From positions 1 to 64,000 of the forward strand of contig CAMAXX010000014.1 of the NCBI GenBank assembly GCA_945862435.1: a stretch of 64,000 nt of DNA, given 5' to 3'. Position numbers and translations under genes: made by a program. This stretch comes from Pseudorhodobacter antarcticus. Its GTDB lineage: Bacteria > Pseudomonadota > Alphaproteobacteria > Rhodobacterales > Rhodobacteraceae. Within the stretch, counting starts at the first letter, position 1, and each line of letters opens with the position of its first letter. Below are positions 41,092-50,057 of the stretch, piece after piece. The notes under the pieces are model-generated. The model was not told the DNA's origin. It searched no databases and was given only the letters and a program-made list of their open reading frames with translations.

Positions 41092-42000
41092 TCAAGCGCC
41101 CGAAAGACATCCCTTCAGCGCGGCCGTCAAATTGCGCAGCACATCGCCAAAGCTGGCGGGCGAGGGGTTTAGCATCGTGCCAACGGGGTCTAATGCTGCG
41201 CCTGCTTTGGCCGCAGTCCCGTCTGTTAATTGCAGCAACAAATCGGCATCATGTTGCACCTCGGGAAAGACGCAAACCACGCCATCTGCGATTGTGCCTT
41301 GCACCTCGCGCAGGTGCGCCGCACCTGCCGTGCTGGCATCGCCCATCGCGACTGCGCCCCGATAGTTCAGGCCGTAGTGCAGGACGAAATACTGATAGGC
41401 ATCGTGATATGCGACAAAACCCTTGTCTTTGACGGGGGCGAGTGCAGCAAAAATCTCGGTGTCCAGTGCTGCAATCTCGGCCTTGGCGGCTGCAGCATTC
41501 GCGGCATAAGTTGCAGCATTACCGTTGTCCTTGGCCGACAAAACCGCAGCAATTGCATCCAGCCACGGCGCTGCATTTTCGGGGTTCAACCACGCATGCT
41601 GGTCTGTGCCGTTGTGATCGTGGTCGCGATTATGGCCTTGATGCTCAGCCGGATCATCCATGGCCCCAAATTCCAATAACTTGGTGCCCTTCACAGCCAA
41701 TAGGGGCAGCGAGACCATATTGCCCGTTGCCCCCTTTAGTGCCCTTTCCATCCACGGGGTCAGCTCTGGCCCAATCCATACGGCCACATCGGCGCTGGCA
41801 ATATCGCTCATCTGGCTGGGGCGGAGCTGAAAATCATGCTCGTCCGCGCCTTTTTCCAGCAGCAAAACAGGCGTGCCCAAATCGCCCATCACTTGCGCAA
41901 CAAGCCCGTAAACAGGCGGGATATCAGTCATCACGCGCGGCACTTCGGCCAGTGCAGAAAGAGGCAGCATGGACAGAATAGATGATATGATATAACGCAT
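41092..42000 (-). CDS. znuA: Zinc ABC transporter substrate-binding protein
   Basis: DIPPVYGLVAQVMGDLGTPVLLLEKGADEHDFQLRPSQ; His-rich HQGHNRDHDHNGTDQHAWLNPENA; divergent from zur-znuCB. Confidence 0.93.
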   Translation of the reverse strand: MRYIISSILSMLPLSALAEVPRVMTDIPPVYGLVAQVMGDLGTPVLLLEKGADEHDFQLRPSQMSDIASADVAVWIGPELTPWMERALKGATGNMVSLPLLAVKGTKLLEFGAMDDPAEHQGHNRDHDHNGTDQHAWLNPENAAPWLDAIAAVLSAKDNGNAATYAANAAAAKAEIAALDTEIFAALAPVKDKGFVAYHDAYQYFVLHYGLNYRGAVAMGDASTAGAAHLREVQGTIADGVVCVFPEVQHDADLLLQLTDGTAAKAGAALDPVGTMLNPSPASFGDVLRNLTAALKGCLSGA

Positions 42001-42040
42001 GGTATGCGGCCCTTTTTTATTTGTGTTGGTCGCTGTATAC

Positions 42041-42057
42041 ATGTTATATTATAACAT
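42041..42057. promoter_or_regulatory. Probable Zur operator
   Basis: Perfect 17-bp palindrome ATGTTATATTATAACAT between divergent znuA and zur. Confidence 0.8.
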
Positions 42058-42078
42058 TTCAAGAGGCGCGAGCAAAAC

Positions 42079-42612
42079 ATGTCCCACGACCATTGCCGCA
42101 ACTGTGCGGCCCCAGATTTGGCATTTGCAGCCCACGATCACGCCCCTTGCGCCAGTGAAGCGCTGGCGCGGGCGATCGGTATTTTGGCTGCGAAAGGCCA
42201 GCGCCTGACGCCGGTGCGCCGCCGCACGTTGGAAATTCTGCTAGAAGGTCACCGCGCATTGGGCGCGTATGAAGTGCTTTCGCGTCTTGCGACAGAGGGG
42301 TTTGGAGCGCAGCCGCCTGTGGCCTACCGCGCGCTGGATTTTCTAGAAGAACACGGCCTTGCCCATCGCATCCGCCGCCTAAACGCCTTTACCGCCTGCA
42401 TGCACATGGGCGAAAATCATACAGCCGCCTTCCTGATTTGCTGCGTCTGTCATGCGATATCCGAAGCACCCGCCCCTCCCGCGCGCGCCGCCTTGGACAG
42501 CGCCGCATCGGCGCAGGGGTTCACCATCGAATCCGCCACGATCGAAGCGCTGGGCCGATGCCCTACCTGCCAAAACGCACCACAATTGGTCCCGAACAAG
42601 GCCGCAGCATGA
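42079..42612 (+). CDS. zur: Fur-family zinc uptake regulator
   Basis: RLTPVRRRTLEILLEGHRALGAYEVLSRLATEGFGAQPPVAYRALDFLEEHGLAHRI; adjacent to znuA/znuCB. Confidence 0.92.
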   Translation: MSHDHCRNCAAPDLAFAAHDHAPCASEALARAIGILAAKGQRLTPVRRRTLEILLEGHRALGAYEVLSRLATEGFGAQPPVAYRALDFLEEHGLAHRIRRLNAFTACMHMGENHTAAFLICCVCHAISEAPAPPARAALDSAASAQGFTIESATIEALGRCPTCQNAPQLVPNKAAA

Positions 42613-43400
42613 GCCTGATTTCTGCGCAGCATATTTCTGTAACCTTTGGCGCGGCAAACGTGCTTACCGATGTGTCCCTAGCTATCCACCAAGGCGAAAT
42701 TGTCACCTTGATTGGGCCGAACGGGTCGGGAAAATCCACACTTTTGCGCGCTATGCTGGGCATTGTGCCCCTCGCAAGCGGGCAGGTGCATCGCGCGCCA
42801 GATTTGTGCCTTGGATATGTGCCGCAAAAACTCGCTATAGACCGCGCTATGCCAATGACAGTGCGCAGATTCTTGTCCCTACCGCAGCGCGTATCCGACA
42901 AACAGGCTCGCGCCGCACTGGCCCGCGTTGGGCTTGGCGCGATGGAGGGCGCGCAAATGGCGCAGCTTTCGGGCGGGCAAATGCAGCGCGCAATGCTGGC
43001 CCGCGCGCTGCTGACTGATCCGCAGATTTTGGTGTTGGATGAGCCGACCCAAGGTCTGGATCAACAGGGCGAGGCCGCCTTTTACCGCCTGATCGAAGAA
43101 TTGCGGCTAGAAACAGGCGCGGCGGTGCTGATGGTATCGCACGATCTGCACGTTGTTATGGCAGCATCGGACCGCGTGATTTGCCTCAACGGCCATATCT
43201 GCTGCCAAGGCGCGCCGCATGTGGTCTCATCCGCCCCTGAATACCGCGCGCTGTTTGGCCTTGGCACCCAAGGCGCGCTGGCCCTTTATCAACACGCGCA
43301 CGACCACGTGCATGATGGTGGCCCTGCGCCTGCTGGCCCCACCAAAGATGCCTTTGGTCGCACCCCCACCGATCCGCACTATGGCCATAACCATGCTTGA
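42609..43400 (+). CDS. znuC: Zinc ABC transporter ATP-binding protein
   Basis: VTLIGPNGSGKSTLLRAMLGI; LSGGQMQRAMLARALLTDPQILVLDEPTQGLDQQGEAAFY; His-rich C-terminus. Confidence 0.94.
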   Translation: MSLISAQHISVTFGAANVLTDVSLAIHQGEIVTLIGPNGSGKSTLLRAMLGIVPLASGQVHRAPDLCLGYVPQKLAIDRAMPMTVRRFLSLPQRVSDKQARAALARVGLGAMEGAQMAQLSGGQMQRAMLARALLTDPQILVLDEPTQGLDQQGEAAFYRLIEELRLETGAAVLMVSHDLHVVMAASDRVICLNGHICCQGAPHVVSSAPEYRALFGLGTQGALALYQHAHDHVHDGGPAPAGPTKDAFGRTPTDPHYGHNHA

Positions 43401-44184
43401 TGATTTCCTTACTCGCGCCGCTTTGGCGGGCATTGGACTGGCGCTGGCAACTGGGCCTTTGGGCAGTTTCGTGGTTTGGCGGCGCATGGCCTATTTCGGG
43501 GATGCAACATCCCATGCGGCCATTCTGGGCGTAGCACTGGCGTTGGCGCTGCACCTTCCCATTGGGGTGGGCACGCTGATCGTCGCCCTTGCGATGGCAG
43601 GAACAGTGTCAACCCTTGCCGCCAAGGGCTGGGCGATGGACACGGCCTTGGGCGTTCTGGCCCATTCGGCGCTGGCTTTTGGTCTTGTCGCCATTTCCTA
43701 TGTGCCCAATGTGCGGGCGGATCTGTCAAGCTACCTGTTCGGCGATATCTTGGCGGTGTCGCGCGCTGATTTGGTCTTTATCTGGGGCGGCGCGGCGCTG
43801 GTTTTGGCGCTCTTGATCTGGCGCTGGCAGCGCTTGCTGACAGCGACTCTATCCGAAGATTTGGCCCATGCCAGCGGCATCAACCCATCGGTCGAGCGAT
43901 TGGCCCTTACCATTGCGCTGGCCTTAGTCGTCGCCGTGGCGTTGAAAATCGTCGGCGCCCTGCTGATCGCCGCCATGCTGATTATTCCCGCCGCCGCCGC
44001 CCGCGCCCTATCGCGCACGCCCGAGGCGATGGCCACTATTGCCGCCTTTATCGGTGCGCAGGCCTGCCTTGGTGGTTTGGCCCTGTCCCTATGGCAAGAC
44101 ACGCCCGCAGGCCCGTCAATCATCACTGTGGCCGCCGTGATCTTTGCGATCAGCGCAGCATTCGGCCGTGTAACGCAAAAGTAA
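43393..44184 (+). CDS. znuB: Zinc ABC transporter permease
   Basis: MLDDFLTRAALAGIGLALATGPLGSFVVWRRMAYFGDATSHAAILGVALAL; ABC-3 permease. Confidence 0.94.
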   Translation: MLDDFLTRAALAGIGLALATGPLGSFVVWRRMAYFGDATSHAAILGVALALALHLPIGVGTLIVALAMAGTVSTLAAKGWAMDTALGVLAHSALAFGLVAISYVPNVRADLSSYLFGDILAVSRADLVFIWGGAALVLALLIWRWQRLLTATLSEDLAHASGINPSVERLALTIALALVVAVALKIVGALLIAAMLIIPAAAARALSRTPEAMATIAAFIGAQACLGGLALSLWQDTPAGPSIITVAAVIFAISAAFGRVTQK

Positions 44185-44399
44185 TTGCGCCCCTCCTAAC
44201 TCTAAAAATAACCTGGGGTGCGCGAAGCAATACGTGCGAAATTCCTTCGCACGCTTGGGCAAAGCCCCTCTCAGCCATGCCGCAAACAAACCATATGTCG
44301 TTTTTCGCCGTCAAAGGTCGGCCCCCCCTTGCCCCCTTGCCCCCGCTTGCGGCAAAACGGGGCAACGCCTGCTAGCGCCCCATTTTTCGGAGAGTTCCC

Positions 44400-46895
44400 A
44401 TGAAAACGCATGTCAAAGCATTGGTCGTCGGTGGCGGCGCTGTAGGCACAGGGATTGCCTATCATCTGGCCCGCGCGGGCTGGGATACAATGCTGGTCGA
44501 ACGCGACGAATTGACAGCGGGTTCTACATGGCACGCCGCTGGCCTGCTGCCATTGTTCAACATGGGCTATGCCACAACCCATATTCACAAATATTCGGTC
44601 GATTTTTACAAGGGGCTCGAGGCGGAAACGGGTCTGAACCCTGGGTTTTACGTTGTGGGCAACCTGCGCATGGCGCAGCGCCAAGAACGAATGGACGAAT
44701 ATATGTTGTATTCCTCCGTCGCCGAAACGGCTGATGTTTATCACGAATTTCTGACCCCTGCGCAGATCAAAGATCGCTGGCCACTGGTGCGCACCGAAGA
44801 TTTGGTCGGCGCACTGTTTCATCCGCAAGACGGCTATATCAACCCCGCTGACGTGACCCAAGCCATGGCCAAAGGCGCGCGGCAGTTGGGGGCCACGTTT
44901 GAGCGTAAAATCCAAGTCGATGCCTACCGCTGGACGGGCAGCGAATGGATCGTGTCCTGCACCCGTATGATTGAGCAGGGCGGCAATTTGCTGCCTGCGG
45001 AAGAGAAATTCGAAATCCACGCCGAACATGTTGTGACTGCCACGGGCAACCACGCCCAGCGCACCGCGCGGCTGCTGGGTATCAAAACCCCCGCAATTCC
45101 TGTCGAACATCAGTATATCGTGACCGAGCCAGACCCCGCGCTGGTCGAATGGCGCAAGACCAACGATCAGCACCCTGTTTTGCGCGATGCTGATGCGAAA
45201 TGGTATGTGCGCGAAGAACGCGGCGGCTGGATTCTTGGGCCATATGAGAAAAACGCCCCCGCGCGATTCCTATATGATGTGCCGCCATCCTTCCGCGCCG
45301 ATCTGTTCCCGCTGGATCTGGAACGCATTGAGGCGGAATACATGTCGATGATCCACCGCATTCCGTCATCGGAAACTGTGGGCCTAAAGGATGATTTCAA
45401 CGGCCCCATCTGCTATACCCCCGATGGTAACCCGCTGGTCGGCCCAGCCCCCGGCCTGCGCAATATGTGGCTGGCCGAGGGTTTTAGCTTTGGCATCACC
45501 GCCGCGGGCGGCACGGGACACTACCTTGCGCAATTGATGACAGCAGGGGAAGCGGAAATTGACATGGCATCCCTAGACCCGCGCCGATTTGGCGGCTGGA
45601 TGACCACTGAATATGCCGCGCGCAAGAACGAAGAATGCTACGACCACGTCTTTATTCTGCACCACCCCGATGAAGAACGCGAAGCCGCCCGCCCCCTGCG
45701 CACCGCCCCAGCGTATGATCGCCAAAAGGCGCTAGGCGCACAGTTTGGTCAGGTCAACGGGTGGGAGCGTCCAATCTATTACGGCCCCCTGAACGCCCCC
45801 GAAGATTTCGATCATCACACACGCAGCTTCCGCCGTGGCGGTTGGTGGCAATATGCAGTGGACGAGGCAAAGGCCATCCGCGAAACGGCGGGGCTGATCG
45901 ATGCCACCGCCTTTACCAAACACGCCGTGCGCGGGCCGGGTGCCACGGCATTTCTTGATTGGTTCACCTGCAACACCTTGCCAAAAGTAGGCCGCATCAA
46001 CCTGACCTATGCGCTGACCCCCACAGGCACCACGCGCACCGAATACACCATCGTCCGCCATGCCGAAAACGAATATTACCTTGTATCTGCAGGGGCTTGG
46101 ACAGATTACGATGGCGATTACCTGCGCAAATGCGCCGAAGACATGGCCCCCAAGTTTGGCTATATCGAAATTCAAAATGTCACCACGCAATACGGCGTTT
46201 TAGCCCTTGCTGGCCCAAACAGCCGCAAGATTCTGGCTGAATTGATCAAAGATGCCGATCCTGAAACAGCCCTGTCAAACAAGCGGTTCCCGTGGCTATC
46301 GGCGCGGCGGATCGAGTTGGGCATGGTGCCTGTAAATGCCATTCGCGTGGCTTATACGGGCGAACTTGGCTGGGAGCTTCATCACCCTATCGAGATGCAG
46401 CGCCACCTTTGGGATCAGTTGCTTGCGGCGGGCGAAAAGCACGGAATGAAACTGGTCGGCGCGCGGGCGCAAAACTGGCTGCGGCAGGAAAAATCCTACC
46501 GCGCCTTTGGCAACGAACTGGGCCGAGATGCTACCCCGCTAGAGGCGGCCTTGGACAGGTTTGTGGATTTGAACAAAGATTTCCAAGGCAAGGCTGCGAT
46601 GCTGTCGCACGGCATCCGTTCCAAATGTTGCACCCTGCTGATTGATGGCCCCGCAGATACCGACCCTTGGGGCAAAGAGGCGCTTCTGCTGGACGGCGAG
46701 AAAATTGGCCGTCTGACATCGGGCGGCTATTCGGTGGCCTTTGGCAAGCAAATCGGCATGGGCTATGTCCGCCCGAACTTGGCCGAGGTGGGAACCAAAC
46801 TGAAAGTGCGCATGAACCGCGAACTTTGGGATGCGGTCGTCGTCGAAGACAGCCCGTTTGATCCGACGAACGCCCGCATTCGGGTGGATGGCTAA
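44400..46895 (+). CDS. FAD-dependent dimethylglycine/sarcosine dehydrogenase-like protein with GcvT domain
   Basis: VKALVVGGGAVGTGIAYHLARAGWDTMLVERDELTAGSTWHAAGLLP; C-terminal aminomethyltransferase domain RVAYTGELGWELHHPIEMQRHLWDQL. Confidence 0.9.
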   Translation: MKTHVKALVVGGGAVGTGIAYHLARAGWDTMLVERDELTAGSTWHAAGLLPLFNMGYATTHIHKYSVDFYKGLEAETGLNPGFYVVGNLRMAQRQERMDEYMLYSSVAETADVYHEFLTPAQIKDRWPLVRTEDLVGALFHPQDGYINPADVTQAMAKGARQLGATFERKIQVDAYRWTGSEWIVSCTRMIEQGGNLLPAEEKFEIHAEHVVTATGNHAQRTARLLGIKTPAIPVEHQYIVTEPDPALVEWRKTNDQHPVLRDADAKWYVREERGGWILGPYEKNAPARFLYDVPPSFRADLFPLDLERIEAEYMSMIHRIPSSETVGLKDDFNGPICYTPDGNPLVGPAPGLRNMWLAEGFSFGITAAGGTGHYLAQLMTAGEAEIDMASLDPRRFGGWMTTEYAARKNEECYDHVFILHHPDEEREAARPLRTAPAYDRQKALGAQFGQVNGWERPIYYGPLNAPEDFDHHTRSFRRGGWWQYAVDEAKAIRETAGLIDATAFTKHAVRGPGATAFLDWFTCNTLPKVGRINLTYALTPTGTTRTEYTIVRHAENEYYLVSAGAWTDYDGDYLRKCAEDMAPKFGYIEIQNVTTQYGVLALAGPNSRKILAELIKDADPETALSNKRFPWLSARRIELGMVPVNAIRVAYTGELGWELHHPIEMQRHLWDQLLAAGEKHGMKLVGARAQNWLRQEKSYRAFGNELGRDATPLEAALDRFVDLNKDFQGKAAMLSHGIRSKCCTLLIDGPADTDPWGKEALLLDGEKIGRLTSGGYSVAFGKQIGMGYVRPNLAEVGTKLKVRMNRELWDAVVVEDSPFDPTNARIRVDG

Positions 46896-46945
46896 TGCAA
46901 AAACACCCGAGATTTGCGCCTTAATCCGCGCAAGGCTTCGGTGTC

Positions 46946-48019
46946 TTATGCAAACCGCGCAGGCGTAAGGGCCTTGACCAACTCTTGTTCAAATTCAGGC
47001 GCGTGGCCCAGCACCAAACCCGCCAGCAATCTGCTGGCCGCATCCGCCGTTTGAAAACCGTAGCCGCCAAGTCCCGCCGCCCAGAAAAAGCTAGGCTCTT
47101 GCCCGTCCGCACCAATTACAGGCACCCGGTCGGGCGCAAAACTGCGCAGCCCCGCCCACGATGCAATCAGCCGGGTCACGGGCGCAGTCACCATTGCCTC
47201 ATATCGCGCCAGCCCTTCGGCCAGAACCATATCATCGGCAAAGGCATCTTGCGGCGGCATAGGGTGTTCTTCGGCGGGCGATACGATCAGCGCCCCCGCA
47301 TCGGGCTTCATGTACCACGCCTCGCCCGCGCCAAACACCATCGGCCAGCGCGCCACGTCCATTCTCGTAGGTGCGGGAATACGCGCCATCGAACGGCGCA
47401 TCGGCGTTATTCCCTTGGCGGCAATCCCCGCCATATGCGCCACGTCATCCGCCCAAGGGCCAGCCGCATTGACAATAATCTCACCCGAAAAACGCCCCTG
47501 CGCGGTCTCAAGCTGCCACTTGCGCCCAGCGCGGCGCAGCTCTGTAACACGCGCTTTTGCAACAATCTGCGCCCCATGCGCGCGCGCCGTCTTGGCGAAA
47601 TCTGCGATCAGCAAATCCGTGTCGATATCCCACGCATGTGCGCCATACCCCGCATGGGCGACTGTTTCGGGGTTCAAAATTGGCACCATGGCGCGGGCCG
47701 CATCTATACCTATCTGTGCAAGGTTCATATCCGCACAGTCATGGTCAAACTGCGCGCGGTCGTCCAGCCCCGCTACAATCATCAACCCGCGCGGGGTAAG
47801 AAGGTTCGGCAAAGCGCGAAAGAAATCGCCCGAAGCCAGCGACAGTGCCACGACAGGCGGCAGCCCATAATGTGGCTCATACAGCGCCGCAGATCGGCCA
47901 GAGGCGTGATAGGCAAGGCTATCTTCACCTTCTAGCAGCGTGACCTTTGCATGGGGGGCAAGGCGGGCCGCGGCAGAAATTCCCGCAATACCGCCGCCAA
48001 TAATCAGAACATCGCTCAT
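46946..48019 (-). CDS. FAD-dependent oxidoreductase (DAO family, glycerol-3-phosphate/glycine oxidase-like)
   Basis: MSDVLIIGGGIAGISAAARLAPHAKVTLLEGEDSLAYHASGRSAALYEPHYG. Confidence 0.88.
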   Translation of the reverse strand: MSDVLIIGGGIAGISAAARLAPHAKVTLLEGEDSLAYHASGRSAALYEPHYGLPPVVALSLASGDFFRALPNLLTPRGLMIVAGLDDRAQFDHDCADMNLAQIGIDAARAMVPILNPETVAHAGYGAHAWDIDTDLLIADFAKTARAHGAQIVAKARVTELRRAGRKWQLETAQGRFSGEIIVNAAGPWADDVAHMAGIAAKGITPMRRSMARIPAPTRMDVARWPMVFGAGEAWYMKPDAGALIVSPAEEHPMPPQDAFADDMVLAEGLARYEAMVTAPVTRLIASWAGLRSFAPDRVPVIGADGQEPSFFWAAGLGGYGFQTADAASRLLAGLVLGHAPEFEQELVKALTPARFA

Positions 48020-48927
48020 GCTTCTTCGCTGCGGTCCGTGGCAGGGGGCGGGGCGGCGGACAGCGCCGTGATACGCTCCAGCAGGCCAGGCGTCAGCACC
48101 AAATTCTGCGCGTCCAGCGACGGTGCAAGCTGCCCCGCATCGCGGGCTGAAACAATCGGGCAAACCCCACGCGCCATGACCCAGGCCACCGCCAGCGTGG
48201 CGGCATCAATCCCCACTTCGCGTGCTAAACGCGCCAACCCTGCCGCCGTTTCATGGGCGGCAGCGGCACTATAACGTGCATTATAGCGCGAATCCTCTGC
48301 CAATCTGCCACCACCTGCACCGCCCGCATATTTCCCCGTCAGCAGCCCGCCCCCCAGCGGCGAATAGCTGTAAACCGCGATGCCCTGATCGGTGGCCATT
48401 GGCAAAATCTCAACCTCGGCTTGTCGTTTTACAAGGTTATACATCGGCTGAATTGCGTCAATCTTTGTGCCCATACGCACGGCAATCGCTTGTGCTTTCA
48501 TCACCGCCCAGCTTGGAAAGTTCGACAGCCCAATATGTGCAATCAACCCGCGGGATTGAAAATCAGCAAAGGTTTCAATGGTTTCCTCTAGCGGCGTGAT
48601 AGGGTCATAACGGTGCAGGTATAACAAATCAACACCATCCATCCCAAGGCGGTGTCGCGAGCCGTCAAACTGCGCCGTCATATTCGCGCGCCCGCCGCCG
48701 CCCACATAGCCCACCTTCGTGGCGATATACAGACGCCCGCGATGTGGTGCTGCCAAGGCCCCCAGTATGGTTTCCGAAGCGCCTTGATTATACCCACAAG
48801 CGGTATCAAAATGTGTCAGCCCCGCGCCAAGGCAGGCGTCAAACATCGCCGCGCTGGCCGCCGCATCTGCGCGCGCGCCAAATTGCATTGTGCCAAAGGC
48901 CATTCGAAAAGGTGAAGTATGTTCCAT
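48016..48927 (-). CDS. Aldo/keto reductase
   Basis: FDTACGYNQGASETILGALAAPHRGRLYIATKVG; DLLYLHRYDPITPLEETIETFADFQSRGLIAHIGLSNF. Confidence 0.9.
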   Translation of the reverse strand: MEHTSPFRMAFGTMQFGARADAAASAAMFDACLGAGLTHFDTACGYNQGASETILGALAAPHRGRLYIATKVGYVGGGGRANMTAQFDGSRHRLGMDGVDLLYLHRYDPITPLEETIETFADFQSRGLIAHIGLSNFPSWAVMKAQAIAVRMGTKIDAIQPMYNLVKRQAEVEILPMATDQGIAVYSYSPLGGGLLTGKYAGGAGGGRLAEDSRYNARYSAAAAHETAAGLARLAREVGIDAATLAVAWVMARGVCPIVSARDAGQLAPSLDAQNLVLTPGLLERITALSAAPPPATDRSEEA

Positions 48928-49049
48928 ACCCTGCAACTTGACACGGCGCAGCAAAACAAAAAAGCCCCCAGTTTCCTACCTGCGTGCTGGCATGTAAGCA
49001 CACACCTAGGGCCATTTTCAATAGGTTGCTTAAAAAACAACCTGACAGG

Positions 49050-49814
49050 TCAATCCATTTTCCAAAGCAAACCTTGCCCTGTCGGCAACATCATGATTTG
49101 GGTGCCCAACTCTTTGGCAAGTTCGTCCAAAGCGATGCGCTGCGCTGAATGACGCGGGAAACCGTAATCGTCAAAAATCACAGGCGCACCCGGCAACAGC
49201 AACGGCCAGAAAAATCGCAAAGCAGCGACCTCCGGCAGGACAACATTCATGTCTATATGAAGATAGGCAACTGGCTGCCCGTCATAGTGGATCAACGATT
49301 CAGGCACAGCGCCCTGCACAATACTTACAAAGTTGTATGGCGCGAATGTCTGCCTGACGATTTCCACAACTGGAGGATATAACATGTTATCATGCTTTAA
49401 CTTGCGCTCAGCCTCGCTTAATTGTTCTTCGACCAAGCCGTTGAACGTGTCAAAAAGAAAGAACTTACGATTATCGAAAGCAGCAGGTGAAACATATGTC
49501 AGCACTGCCATGGCCGTGCCGCCGCGATTAGCACCGCATTCGACAAAATTACCGTTCAGCCGTGCTGCGGCCTGTGCAGATTTCACCAGCGTATAGACGC
49601 GCCATCTGATTTTGCTGCCCCAAACAGAAATATTTTCCGCAGCCGCGTAGGCATTTTGGAAATCAGGCTCATCAAGCCAATGGGCTTCCGCGCGCGTTGC
49701 GAACAAATCTTCAGCACAGGTGGCATCACGAACCAATTTTTCTATAAAGGCTTTTTTTCTGTCATCTTCTGACAACGGCGCTTTAATTTTTGGTTCTTTA
49801 TCAATGTCCATCAT
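49050..49814 (-). CDS. TylF/MycF-type methyltransferase
   Basis: FVECGANRGGTAMAVLTYV SAM motif; FFLFDTFNGLVEEQLSEAER; YLHIDMNVVLPEVAALRFFWPLLLPGAPVIFDDYG. Confidence 0.8.
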   Translation of the reverse strand: MMDIDKEPKIKAPLSEDDRKKAFIEKLVRDATCAEDLFATRAEAHWLDEPDFQNAYAAAENISVWGSKIRWRVYTLVKSAQAAARLNGNFVECGANRGGTAMAVLTYVSPAAFDNRKFFLFDTFNGLVEEQLSEAERKLKHDNMLYPPVVEIVRQTFAPYNFVSIVQGAVPESLIHYDGQPVAYLHIDMNVVLPEVAALRFFWPLLLPGAPVIFDDYGFPRHSAQRIALDELAKELGTQIMMLPTGQGLLWKMD

Positions 49815-50057
49815 CCTATAAGCACCTTTTTATACGCTACATAGCGCCCATCCAATTTATTACTCCTTATCATTGCGTGTTTTGATCTGATTGTCCGAAA
49901 GAACAACTGTAATGCTGACAGTTTATCGCGCACTGCCGACAACGGCAACCATAAACTTGGATGGTCTAAAGGCAAAACTTACCCTAATGAGCGCGGACAC
50001 GAACTCCACAAATATCTCGGTGAGGAGCGCAGCGAAGGGGGGCTGCCCCCTGCCGCC

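Noticed and set aside
46985-47935. 316-aa plus-strand ORF opposite the DAO oxidase
   Set aside because: Antisense shadow ORF with Arg/His/Gln-rich composition.
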